From assembly GCA_028023455.1 (NCBI GenBank), contig JAQFVV010006426.1, positions 1,242,001-1,306,000 on the forward strand: a stretch of 64,000 nt of DNA. The letters are read 5' to 3'. A program made the position numbers and the translations under genes. Positions 47,408 through 59,004 of the stretch are shown one piece after another. Source of the DNA: Epiperipatus broadwayi. Its lineage: Eukaryota; Onychophora; Udeonychophora; Euonychophora; Peripatidae. Below the pieces are notes generated by a model. That model searched no databases and was not told the DNA's origin. It worked only from the letters and a program-made list of their open reading frames with translations. Every line of letters begins with the position of its first letter. Position 1 is the first letter of the stretch.

Positions 47408-47590
47408 GGTGATCCGAACCTACTGATGAGTGCTGGTTCAGTATGAAATATTTATATTGGAAATCATTTCTGTTTTTCTCATGTATGTGGTCATGTGTAT
47501 AGCTTGTATAAAAAGGAGTTGATGACTGAAAGGAACTTGAAAGTCTGGGTTTAAATTCCATCTAATTATTCTTTTAATAGTATAAAATAG
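47408..47590 (+). repeat. Dispersed ~180-bp repeat with hairpin, copy 2
   Basis: Direct-orientation copy of 46930-47110, diverged by many substitutions but with the hairpin boxes kept. Confidence 0.65.
47423..47448 (+). ncRNA. Hammerhead-like core (copy h2), no spacer base
   Basis: CTGATGA, stem GTGCTG / CAGTAT, loop gtt, then GAAA. The one stem change from copy h1 (C to T) turns a G-C pair into G-T, so pairing is preserved. The outer tgat..tcc / gga..atca pairing is also retained. Confidence 0.5.
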
Positions 47591-48410
47591 CTATATAATC
47601 TATTAATGATTTTCCTAAGCCTTAATTAAGTTATAAAATTGTTAGTATAAAATATTAGTAAAATAATAATTGAGAAATATAAATTATAAAAATACAAATA
47701 ATATTGAGTGCCTATTTATCAGTGTAGAATAAATATAGTAACTGAACCAGTTAGAGTTTATTAACACATTAGCTTAACTTTCATAAGTATTTATATATGG
47801 TAACCAATAAAATGTAAATGAGGAAGCTACTAAAATAATATAATAAATTATCATAATATATAAATATTTATTTAATATTTTGACTAGCTGAATATTTAAT
47901 TTAAAAATAGAATTATAGAGAGATTCTCTAAGTTGATGTTAATTTATAATATAATCAATAAACTATAAATAATTAGATAATCAAATTCACTTAATAAAAT
48001 AAAATTTGTTAATAAAAGATAAATAAAAAAATAATATATAAATATATAAGAAGATAAGTGGCTGAAATACTTTAGATTAAAATATTGGGTTATAAGTTAA
48101 TTAAAATAATATAACAAGTATGTGTTGACTAAATTTTTAATTTATATATCTATCAAATGATGCAAAGAATAATATACTAATAGACCAGAAAATATATTTT
48201 ATTTATGTAAGCATTAATAAATAAATTTTTGAAATATATTAAATAAAAAAAGTTTATTTCAGTTTGTATCTTACTTTTCCTTACAGTTATAAATAGAAGA
48301 TGATCAATTTAAATACAAACTTAGACTTCCATGCAGGTATGTGAATTATACATTATTCTAAATATGATTTGTTTATACTTATGTTTAAAATTTATTGCTT
48401 TTCAAATATA
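47591..48410. other. Gene-less AT-rich stretch
   Basis: Nothing supported. Confidence 0.5.
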
Positions 48411-48420
48411 TGAATTGTAT

Positions 48421-48832
48421 CATTTATTTACATATGGTACAAATATATTGGCATTTGGTAAAAGCTAAAAGAAAAAGTAAATTAACGATATTATTAAAAG
48501 ACACAATTAAAAATTTTTTTTACTTTGTGTAATGTTTTTTTAAAAATGTACAATGAAAGTTACATTTTTCCTTCATACTTTTTTTATATAATTAAAACTA
48601 AAAGTTAAAATTGGAAAGAATAAGACATGCAGATTACTAATCCAGGTAAACTAAAGGAAAGAGAATTCCACATGCAGATTACAATCATTAAAACCATTTT
48701 GGAAGCTAATTAAAAATGACAGAATTATGTTTAAAAAGACTTTGTAAATTAAATTTAAAAAAGAGTGTACAAGATTATTATCTTGAATGCTGATAAAAGG
48801 ACAAAAGAAAATATGCACAGAAATCTGAAAGT
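48421..48832 (+). repeat. Dispersed ~400-bp repeat, copy 1
   Basis: Begins atttatttacatatggtaca and runs through gcatttggtaaaagctaaaa, atgtacaatgaaagttacat, agagaattccaca.gcagatt and ctgataaaaggacaaaa. It is repeated in the same orientation at 50455-50838. Confidence 0.75.
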
Positions 48833-50440
48833 TGGACCTCTAGTATAAAAGGAAGAACACTAGTGTGATCAGGGTCTTGTCTGTTTTTTCTTTTGACTGG
48901 TCTTGGATCATGAAAGATTTAGGAACCTTCTATGCTGAAATAATTTGTCATAATGGAGTGGATTGAAGCTTTTGACATTGTTCATCATGAATACATCAAC
49001 TCCAGAAAAGTTTTCATGACTAGCCATTAGAACAGATCAAGAATGAGTTAAAAACAATAACAATGAGCTCATTCTACCTCATGAAAAGCTATGCATGGTA
49101 ATCAACAATGTTCATAAACTCGCTAAACTTACTAGTAAGCTAAGATTAACTATTCCTGATTGTGACTAAATTAAGTGTTTGCAAATAATTCTCCTATAAG
49201 CTTATAATATAATCCTGATAGAGACATTGAATTTTATTATTCAAGAGACTTTTGTTTACCTAAGAAATCTAAGTGTAATATAAACTGTTTTAATTAATTG
49301 ATTCATATCTGGATTAGCATACGTGTAGTCTTTCCAACTTATTAGTAGTTTATCTTTAAATATTTTAATTTGTTAGAACAAAATATTTATTTTTTATATC
49401 AACTTTTCATTGTGCATTATTAATGTTAGTTATTAAATTTATTAATGTTAGTTTATTAGGATTTGAGTGTGTAATTTACCTTTGCCAATATTTGTTGATT
49501 AAGTACTGGGAATAATATTCTCTAAAAAAATAAAGTTACAGGAAATCATAATCTTATTTTTTTAGTTACTTGCATCAAAATTATGTGATATGAGGAAGTT
49601 AGGAGTCTATTGACTATGGCAACCTTTTATAAATTAAAACTAACCTTGTTCTTCAATTCCTGTTGTAATAATTAGTAAACCAATTCATCAGGAAATATAG
49701 CTATGTTTTTATAAATATGAATATTTTCTTAACTTTTACCTTATAGTGTGTAAAAAAAGACCTAACAGAATTGATCAAAATATGAAAAATGTTATAATGA
49801 CACCCAACATGGGGCTTCAATACAGCAACCACAACCTGAGATACATTGTAATGGTATAAAGAACATTACAATGATTGCCCAAAACCCATAACCAGAGAAT
49901 GAATGGTAGTTTTTTTAAAAAGAAACTAACTAAACTGGATTATACAACTATAAAAATATATATTTTTAAATATTTCTAGAAAACATAATCACAGCTGATG
50001 TAGATATCAAGTCACAAGTACTGACTGGGGAGGTGGATACTGGAGAGAGGAAAAAGCATAGCCCAAGTTCTTGTATGCAGTATGTAACATAAGACCATCT
50101 GTAAATGCCCACCAGTCTATTTCTAGCAGGGTTCCTGAGAAATGAGAGGGTGGACTAAGTTGCCATGAGCCTATAAGACTCAAAATTATGAGCAATGCTT
50201 GTATGTGCTTGTGATTTGGGCTTCTTATTGTTAGTATTACACTTGAATAAAAAGGACACAGATGAATGTTCAAATCATTCCTGCCATGTTAGACCTAAAG
50301 CTTAAACACAACATGTCACTTGTGAATAAGTCTACAAAAATATATCAGCATGCTAATACATTAAAAAAAATCCAGAATAAAAACTTAAAAGTTAAAAATA
50401 AAATTAGTTCAAATTTCTATTTTATTCTCATCTCCTGGCC
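48833..50440. other. Gene-less stretch with weak coding traces
   Basis: A short piece near 48955-49000 reads EAFDIVHHEYI, like the K-AFD-V-H block of LINE reverse transcriptases, but too short to call. A minus-strand open frame at 50007-50273 (FSGTLLEIDWWAF...) is not recognised. The rest is AT-rich. Confidence 0.35.
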
Positions 50441-50454
50441 CAGTGGTATTGTAC

Positions 50455-50838
50455 CATTTATTTACATACGGTACAAATATATTGGCATTTGGTAAAAGCT
50501 AAAAGAAAAAGTAAATTTAATATTAAGAGATGCAATTAAAACTTTTCTTTAGTTTGTGTAATTTTTTTTAAAAATGTACAATGAAAGTTACATTTTTCAT
50601 TCATACTTTTTTTTAGTAATTAAAAATAAAAGTTAAAATTGAAAAGAATAAAAGACACACAGATTACTAATCCAAATAAACTAATGGAAAGAGAATTCCA
50701 CAGGCAGATTACAATCAGTAAAACCTTTTTGGAAGCTAATTAAAGATGGCAGAATTATGTTTAAAAAAGACTTTGTAACTTAAATTTAAGAAAGAGTGTA
50801 CACTGATAAAAGGACAAAAAATGTGCACAGATACTGAA
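50455..50838 (+). repeat. Dispersed ~400-bp repeat, copy 2
   Basis: Counterpart of 48421-48832, slightly shorter through small deletions (for example before ctgataaaagg). Confidence 0.75.
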
Positions 50839-50972
50839 ACAAACATAACATACTTTAAAATGTTCTATAAAAATTATGATTAATATTAAGAAAGATATTC
50901 AAATTTTATTTAAAGTATATAATTTTATTTTTGGTTAGTTTACATTTATGTAATATAGACATATATATATAT

Positions 50973-53900
50973 TGTGCCCTTTTCTATAGGTCAATGATGG
51001 TTATAAATGGTCAATTACTAAAAAATTTTAAAATTAATATTATATAGTATTTAAAATTATAGACCATATTAAGCAGTAAAAGATTAATATGATATATTTA
51101 ATAATAAATATTGTGATGGTGAGAATTGTATCTAATTCTATATTTTTCTAAATTGTTTTTCAAAATTTTGTATAATTATTTTATATAATATAAGTAGCAA
51201 ATTTATTAAGACAGATAAAAATAGACTAAACACCGGAAATGACTACGTGACTGTCTGGAATATTCTATGTATAAGCACCGGTTTAAATTAATACTAATAA
51301 TTAAAATATTTAAATAGTATATTATAGAAATGGATGGAATTGTCACACATCATAATAAAAATAAGTAGTATACATCTTTATTAATTATTGTTTCAAAATT
51401 GTTTTAAAAGTAGTTAAATTGTAATAGATAATAATTGATTTAAAAATAATAATGACTTAACATTTAAGTCTATTACGTCATGATTTTAAAACTTTAGAAA
51501 TTGTTTATAAATCCAAGTAGGGATTGACCAATAAAAAATAGATCTTGGCAGACAACCAAAATAGCGCCAACTAATTTGTATAAACGGGGGGAGAACAAAA
51601 ATGTGTTGACTCCAGAGCAGAGGTAAAATTTTAAGCTCTCTAAATTTTTTTTTTTCAATTTATTAGTCAATTTTATTATAATTTTAATAATATCTTTGAA
51701 AAAAACCAACTGACAATTTAAAAATCATCTGAAGAGAATCTTAGAATAAAATTTTTTTAAAAAAAAGTTTTTCATAGTAATGTTTCACTAACTTTACAGT
51801 AACCTGCCAGTGGATTCTATCGAAATATAATCAGAGTTTTCAATAGAAAATGGATAGATTCTTAAAACCAAGTTGTAAATTTTATAATATTCCAAATATG
51901 TTAATATTATTCGTTGATATAGTTTATATAGCATATCACTATGAAAGCTGCTTTCATGCGTATAAAATCAATGAAAGGACATTGTGCGCAGAGTTAATGA
52001 AGATAATGGAAAATAAAAATAAGTATTATTCGTATAAGAATAAATGGACAAAAGGAATTTTAATATTGAAATAGTTTGAATTGCTTTCTTTAAGATGACT
52101 TGAGAAAATACTCTAGAAAATAGTTAAAGATCGGAAGTAGTGTATATAAAATAATAATGAATGAAAGTGAAGTTTACCAAGGAAAACACTTGCCTAAAGA
52201 AAAAAAAAATTTTACAGAAGAGAAATATAAAATATTGGATCCATGGAAAATGCAATTGGTACCGTAATTATTAAATAATTGTAGTTTAACTAGAAATAAA
52301 GATGCATCAATGCGCCGAGGTAATATTCGCCAGAACATTAAAAAGCTTCATGGGATAACTAAATAAAATGTTTTCTAATAATTTTGGATTAAACACTAAA
52401 ACTAAAGATCGTCTAAACAGTTTATTAAATGAACTAATTTATTTAAAACTTTAATAAGCAGAAAGGAGAACATTCGGACAAAAGAAGAAATAATAAATAT
52501 TATGGGACTAACCAAGATTTACCATCAGAAAAATATGTGATTATGGTTTGAATTATTTTCTTTACTAATCTAAGTTAAACATTAAGTTTTAGATAGCGAT
52601 AGGGAAAACAAAATACATTAATTCATGATATAACATTATATGAAATAATATGTTTTGATTTTGAATTTTAAAATAAAATTGTATGTATGTGGAAATTTGT
52701 ATATTTGTGATGCTCGAAGAGAAAGAAACCTACTACGAACTCTGATAGGAAGATAAAGATTGTTTTTGGTAACATTTATAATTATTAATGATATATAATG
52801 TATGTTTTATTTATTTAGATCAGCTGAGAATTGAATGAATGTAGCACAAAAGTTTTATTGTTATTATTGTTGTAAAATGCATTTTTGAAAACAACACTCT
52901 AAAACACTTTGAGATGTGATTAGATTTTTAAAAATATGCATACGATAATCATTTTATGTGTTATTAATATAGTTCAATATAACCGATGGTTATGTGATAT
53001 TTTCTGTTAATTTTCCGATTGGGATATTTAAATGTTATTTTAACAAAACGTAGATGTTGAACCTCCAGTGTAATAAAGCAAGACAAATTGTTCTTATGGA
53101 ATAGGGAGATGTTTTTATATTAGCGAATTTGTTTATTGTTTTTAAAAAAAGTAGTTAGTATTTTATCGATGTTGGATACAGTAAAAATCTTGAGAGATAG
53201 TTTGGGTAGTGACTTGGTAGTACGTGGTGATTCGGAAACCAAGAGGATGTATTAAAAACTAGGATGCTACAGGGAATGAAATAATAAGTAGTTTTAGATG
53301 TTAATCAGCGTAGTTAACAAAGCCCTACAACTGGTACACATGTTGTCTTGGACAGTGGTATTTTATATTTTCTTGTGAGTCGTACTAGATGTTTGGTAAA
53401 GCTGAGTAAATAGCTGCCACATCATGCTTATCGCCAAGGTTATTAGACAATAAATGTCAGACCTATTCACACTGTTCCATACATTTTTTGAAGTATATTG
53501 CGGATAAGTTATCTATCTATCTTCCTGATATCCTATACATTTTTCGCTATCTTTATCTGTATTTCTTGCAACTACATCGTTATATGATAAGTCTATTAAA
53601 AGGGAAACAATAGATATTTTAGAATGTATGTCATGCTATTATTTGGAATAAGAATAGTTAAGTATTAACGAAGAGTAGATTCTGATTATTGAAAGAAAGA
53701 TGCAGATATCCTAAGAAGGGAAGGAGTTAGAAAATTATTTTAATTTTTTTTTAAGAAATGAACTATAATTTTATAAAAGTATATCCAAATAGAAATATAC
53801 AAAAATATTAAATATAATTTTACGTTTTCTTATTGTTAATTATATTTTAAAAAATATAAGTATTGCATATTTAAAAAAAATACAATAACATTCGATAATT

Positions 53901-55360
53901 ATAGTATATGTGAAACTGTAATAGGTGATAATTAAACCCGTGTTATAGTATTATACATGAGTATGGCTTATGGAATAAATGTATTATAGTTTACGAGCAT
54001 TGGAGAACAAACGTTAAAAGTAATAATAATATTTGAATAATATGCGGAGTGACTTATATAAAGTTACAGGAAAATGTAATTTTCTTTTAAAAACCATATT
54101 GATTGTAAAATTATGATGTTATAAATAATGTTTATCCACATAGATAATTTATAATACAGTAACTTTAATATTAAAAGGTAAAGAATGGTGTTACCCATAA
54201 AATAGTTAAAATAAGTGATATGATAAACCTAATGAGAAATAAATAAATAACTTTTAAAAGGCATAATAAGTTTAATTAATGATAAAAGAAATATAAATGT
54301 GTATAATTCAGCTATTGTAGTGTAAAAAAAATGAGGATATCCCTTGTAAATAGATGTAGATGGATTTGTTTGTTTTATTTATTTTTTATTGATGTGAATA
54401 AAATTTTAAAATTTGTTTATTAAAACTTGTGTCTGAGTTTTGTTTTCTCTACATCATTGCATGAATTCACAGGGTATGTTCACAACCATTAAACTAAGTA
54501 TATGATTGTTTGCACAAAAGATAAATAGAGAAGTATGTTTAATCTTAAATATTTATTGATGTTCTTGTAATTAAATAATTATAAAATTGCATTGCATTAC
54601 TGGTCATCAATCCATTATCATAATATTTTGCTAAATTATATGCTATTAGTTGCCACTTGCTTTATTTATCAGATTATCTAAACACTGCCACTTATTAATT
54701 TATTTTATTACTTAAAGATAAAAAAGGGGATATTAGATTATTAACTAATTTATTACGGTTATACATTTGCGATGAAAGAAAAGCTATACTAGTTAGATTA
54801 AGCAATGAAGATTGTGATTATTATTGTTTTATTATTAATCTAATTTCAGAGTAGTAGATTATAACATAAAATTCCTTATCATATTTTGCTACCATATGTT
54901 ATTAACATGCGAATAAATTTAAGAACCTGAGATTATTTCATTTGAGCTAGATGATTACTATTATTATTATGAGAGATAAAAGATTAATACTTTAATTGTT
55001 AAATGAGTCTTAGTGATTAGAAGTTGCGGAAGTCATAAGAATACTATGTAGTTATTATGTGTAATAGTAGTATAAGGGGGGATAGTGTTCTTATGCCATT
55101 AAGGTGGTATCCTGTGGGATATTGTCTCAATGTAATCTACCTTGTCACCAGTATTTCCACTTCTAGTCTCATGAATTCCTGAATATTTATTTGAGTTAGT
55201 TTAAAACAGAACCTAAGTTAATTTTAAGAAACTTGAGCTAGTAAAGCATTTAATTGAATATTTCATTAATTATTAGAGCTAGAACCCGGTTAGGTGATTT
55301 TCACTATATTATATTTATTTTGGGGGAAGTGGAGATGCGGGAACGGGGCGGTTAGATTAT
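50973..55360 (+). repeat. Giant 5' LTR (about 4.39 kb)
   Basis: Aligned with 59005-64000 apart from the 591-bp insertion there. The exact 3' boundary is not certain because the right copy is cut by the window end. A PBS-like tggccctcaacgtg at 55360 supports an end about there. A small plus-strand frame at 51850-52074 (FLKPSCKFYNIPNMLILF...) is open in both LTRs, but its ATG is ACG in the right copy, so it is probably not a gene. Confidence 0.8.
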
Positions 55361-55580
55361 GGCCCTCAACGTGATTGGCCTGATGTGTAGTGGAGCAACA
55401 TGTGATGACAAGGGCAGATTGCGGCACCCAACTTTAGGGGCCTGATGTGTTAAATAGGTAGATTGTGGCGCCGGCAATGTGTTGGGCTCGAGTATTAAAA
55501 TGGGGAGAGTATAATAGGCTTACATGGAATGGGAAGGTTAAATAGGTAAATTGTGACATGCCAACTTTAGGGGCTTGAGA
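55360..55580 (+). repeat. Four degenerate PBS-like repeats after the 5' LTR
   Basis: Copies begin at 55360 (tggccctcaacgtg), 55420 (tgcggcacccaacttt), 55466 (tggcgccggcaatgtg) and 55554 (tgacatgccaacttta), each followed by gggcc/gggct-type bases. All resemble TGGCGCCCAACGTGGGGC, the binding site used with tRNA-Lys in other retroelements. The first is closest (12 of 14 bases by eye). Confidence 0.5.
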
Positions 55581-56086
55581 TGTGTTAGTGGGGGCATCAT
55601 ATTCAATCAACAGTAATGTGATGATTTAATATTTTAAAATAGTAATGGTTATTTAGGATTTAATTATTATAGAGCTCAGTGTTTATGATTCAAACAATTG
55701 CAATTCTAAGTGGTGGATGATCTGATTATTTAAAAGTATAATACTACATTATTATAAAAGACTTGGCAAATCAAATTTTTGAAATATGCATATGTGGCTA
55801 ATGATTATTTGGATATTTATTATGACCATGTCAATTAGTGAAATATTGAAGAGATATTTGAAATGTTTTAAAATGTGCAAAAATATCTGTGAATCATGCA
55901 TGTAGAGGATGATGTTGTGACACATGATTTTGAATTATTATTGTTGTTATTATTGTCTAAGATGAAATATTGTAGGGAGTAGGAGATACTGTCTATGGTT
56001 ATTGGAGGTGATGATTGTATGGGAATAGAAGAAGCTGGTAGGGAACTTATTTATGAGATTAAATAGAAATATACTAGAAGTACTAG
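55581..56086. other. Untranslated leader of the giant element
   Basis: No supported frame between the PBS-like repeats and gag. AT-rich with several short upstream ATGs. Confidence 0.5.
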
Positions 56087-56140
56087 ATTTTGAAAAACAA
56101 TAATATTAAAAAAAAGGATAACCAAGATAGTAATGTAGAA

Positions 56141-58474
56141 ATGGAACTGTCTAAGTCTATGCTTGATAATGGTTGTACAGAGGAAAGAGAATGCAAGAAC
56201 TTAAGTGAAAGGGAAACGTTGGTAGATGATACTCACGAGGTAGAGAGTAAAATGGAAGAGGGGGTGAAAGAGATGGTGAAAAGTGAAATAGAAGAAGAAA
56301 AGGTAAAAGCACCTGAAAAGGAAGTAGAGAGTATTTTAATGGCTCAAATATCCCAAATGTTTAAAGCTCTTCATGAAAGCATAAATAAGAATAATGAAGA
56401 TAGTGATATAAAGTTTAAAAATCTTCAAGAGGATAGTGATATAAAATTTAAAAATCTTCATGAAAGCATAAATAAGAATAATGAAGATAGTGATATAAAG
56501 TTTAAAAATCTTAAAGAGGATAGTGATATAAAGTTTAAAAATCTTCATGAAAGCATAAATAAGAATAATGAAGATAGTGATATAAAGTTTAAAAATCTTC
56601 AAGAGGATAGTGATATAAAGTTTAAAAATCTTCAAGAGGATAGTGATATAAAGTTTAAAAATCTTCATGACAGTATAATTCAAAATATAAAAGATAATAA
56701 GGTAAAATTAGATATTCTTAATGAAAGCTTGAATAAAACCAATGAAAATCTAGAGATAAAATTTAAGGAGACCTGCCAGAAGGTAGAAGACTTTAAGGGA
56801 GAAGTACAAGATAAATTTAATCAGGTAGAACTGAGACTAGATAATAACGAAAGGACCTTTGAGTCCTTAAAACATGAAGTAGAGAATATAGAGTACAAAA
56901 ATCAAGAATTATTAAAGAATAGATTTGAGGAATTTTCCGAGTTGACTATCAGAGGTTTAAATAAGCAAATAGAAGATTCAATCAACCGATGTAAAGTCAA
57001 TAGTAACAAATTGAATCAAAATATTGATGATAATAAAATAAAGGTGGAACGTAGAATTGATGAAATACAGGAGCGTATAGGGCATATGGATGAAAGTTTT
57101 ACTGTTATAAAAGAAGAGATAGTACAAAATAGAATAGTGATAAGGAATGAAATGGAGCAAGATTTAGTTGAAAGGTTTAGGGACTTAATAGTGCAAGATA
57201 GGATGGAGACCAAGACAGATATAGAGCAGGTTTTGATTGAAAAATTACAGGATCTGGGGGATATGCAAAAGGTTGAGGAACATAAATACAGGTCAAAGGT
57301 TGGGGAAAATTTGAAGAAATTACAAAAGGATGTAAAGGAACAAGCTCAACAATTAGAGAAAAATAGTCATGAATATAAAGACCTAGTGGACCAAAACTTA
57401 GATGAATTCAGAAAGGAGCAAAAATTATATGTAGAGCAAGTGATAGGGCAAATAAATTTTGAAGAGAGATTTCAACAAGTCTGTAAACAAATAGAAGAGA
57501 TGAAACCTATAAGTGGCCAAACGATAGATTTAGGTAGGGAAAGAATATTATATAATAGGTTTGAGGAAAAGATAGTTTCATCCTCAATAGGTAAGGTAAA
57601 ATTTTTAGAAAAAAATGAAAACCACCCATTAGAACGTACTGATGTCAAGGAAGTAGACATCTGACCACCTAGGGAAAGTGCTAATGATGACGGAGGGTCA
57701 AATAGCTCAATGGCCTTAAGATTCATAAGAGTGAAGCCATTTTGAGGAGATTTTGTGGAAAATCCATCGGAGTTTCTCACTAGCTTAGAGGAGCTGTTCT
57801 CGATATGTGTACTAACCGAAAAAGAAAAGTTGGCTATTTGTAGCAACCATTTAGGTGGGACTGCCAAAGACTGGTGGCAATCGTTGTTTGAAAGACCAAG
57901 TACTTACGGAGATTTTCGATTTTTAATTATAGGAAGTTTTTGGAATGCCGATAAACAAGACAGCATTAGGTTCCAAATCATGCAGGAAAAGTATCACTCC
58001 AGTAGGGGTAGTTATACTAGTTTCTTTAGAAGCCAGGCTGTCTGTTTAAAGACTCTCACAGCATGTCCATTGTCTGAAGGACAAATAGTTAGAATAGTGT
58101 GACATAATTTACCTAGGAATGTAGAGCAACTACTAATTGCTGCTGATAGGTATTCCATAGAGGAAGTATCAGAAATATTGGATGCACTAGAGATTACAGA
58201 GGCATCTCTGGACAATAGATATAAATCCAATAAAGAGAGACTTAGCTATCCATTGTCAAATGTTAACGTTAGTAATAATAACCATAGGTTTCAAACAAGT
58301 TTAAAAAGAAAATATAGCTCTAGAGATAGGGATAGGGTATTCCCATATAATAGAAGAACAGTTAAGTTCGATAACTCTAGGAATAGAGTAGAAACCCAAA
58401 ATAATCAACTCTCTACTAGTGGTGTTACTGCAATCTTAAAAAGGCCCATAATAAACCACATCCGTTCTGAGTAG
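56141..58474 (+). pseudogene. Gag with long coiled-coil N-terminal region; three in-frame TGA
   Basis: One reading frame runs from the ATG at 56141 (open from 56087) to TAG at 58472, interrupted only by TGA at 57662, 57743 and 58100. The first ~500 residues are highly charged with coiled-coil character. They include a tandem block (56372-56670) built on DSDIKFKNL in 11- and 18-residue units. After the second TGA comes a Gypsy-type Gag core: NPSEFLTSLEELF, GGTAKDWWQSLF, FRFLIIGSFW and YTSFFRSQAV, matching the retrotransposon Gag pattern of WW followed by F and hydrophobic repeats. The C-terminus is basic (KRKYSSRDRDR), suited to RNA binding; no CCHC knuckle is seen. Gag would form particles. 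The long coiled-coil extension is unusual for the family. Confidence 0.82.
56372..56670 (+). repeat. Tandem 33/54-bp repeats in gag coiled coil
   Basis: Seven repeats of DSDIKFKNL, spaced as HESINKNNE + DSDIKFKNL (18 residues, three times) and QE or KE + DSDIKFKNL (11 residues, four times), followed by a diverged HDSIIQNI unit. Nucleotide identity between units is almost complete, so the expansion is recent. Confidence 0.9.
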
Positions 58475-58647
58475 ATGATCTAGTTCTTGTTAGAACACCC
58501 CATGTTAGCAACCTGCAAAGAAATAAGTTTAGGAAATTCCTTGAATTATATGAGGGTCCCTATAAAATTTGTAGCAAGGTAGGAGAGAATGCTTTTATAT
58601 TGATTACACCAGAGGGGAGAAAGGGACATACAATGCTAGAAGTTTGA
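58471..58647 (+). pseudogene. Integrase C-terminal tail left after pol deletion
   Basis: A 58-codon frame (frame +1) overlapping the gag stop reads VDDLVLVRTP, then NKFRKFLELYEGPYKI and ENAFILITPEGRKGH. This is the GPY/F-type C-terminal module of Gypsy integrases, which normally ends Pol. Protease, RT, RNase H and the integrase core are absent: gag runs straight into this tail. The junction near 58440-58471 must be the deletion point. A damaged second copy of its last part lies at 58705-58799. Confidence 0.8.
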
Positions 58648-58651
58648 TCCC

Positions 58652-58799
58652 AACCCCCCCCCTTTTTCCCCCCCCCCCCCCCCAAAAAAAGGAAAAATTT
58701 TTTTGGGTCCCTTAAAATTTGTGCGGTAGGAGGAATGCTTTTATATTGATTACACCAGAGGGGGAGAAAGGGACATACAATGCTAGAAGTTTGATCCCA
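58652..58799 (+). other. Suspect homopolymer block and damaged duplicate
   Basis: A block of C, T, C16 (58668-58683), A7 and T runs is followed by an error-rich duplicate (58705-58799) of 58555-58651. The duplicate lacks several single bases and has one extra G. Such a pattern is typical of an assembly or long-read consensus error rather than biology. Confidence 0.6.
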
Positions 58800-58987
58800 T
58801 ACCCATCAGAAGTATAGAATTTTAATATTAGATAAAACTTTGCGTATAATAGTTGAATAATATGTGAATTTGTATTAAAAGCAGTATAGTTTGTATTTTA
58901 GTGATATAAGGTTGAATTCAATCATGGTACGTGATAAAGAGATTAAATGTCATTGAATGAAATAGACATTAATTTAAAATTTTTTAT

Positions 58988-59004
58988 TCGAAGGAGGAGG
59001 TTAT
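58988..59004 (+). other. Polypurine tract of giant element
   Basis: cgaaggaggagg followed by ttat directly precedes TGTGCCC of the 3' LTR. Confidence 0.6.

Noticed and set aside
48955-49000. LINE RT palm block (EAFDIVHHEYI)
   Set aside because: Only about 11 suggestive residues, no neighbouring RT blocks in any frame.
51850-52074. Small gene in the giant LTR
   Set aside because: The sister LTR has ACG in place of the ATG and shows no clear excess of synonymous changes; the frame resembles no family.
56336-56683. Minus-strand 115-codon frame of repeated KIFKLYITI units
   Set aside because: Shadow of the tandem repeats in the gag coiled coil on the plus strand.
57662-58102. Alternative nuclear code with TGA as sense
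   Set aside because: Other decayed ORFs in the window carry TAA, TAG and TGA alike, and several frames end properly at TGA; ordinary decay is simpler.
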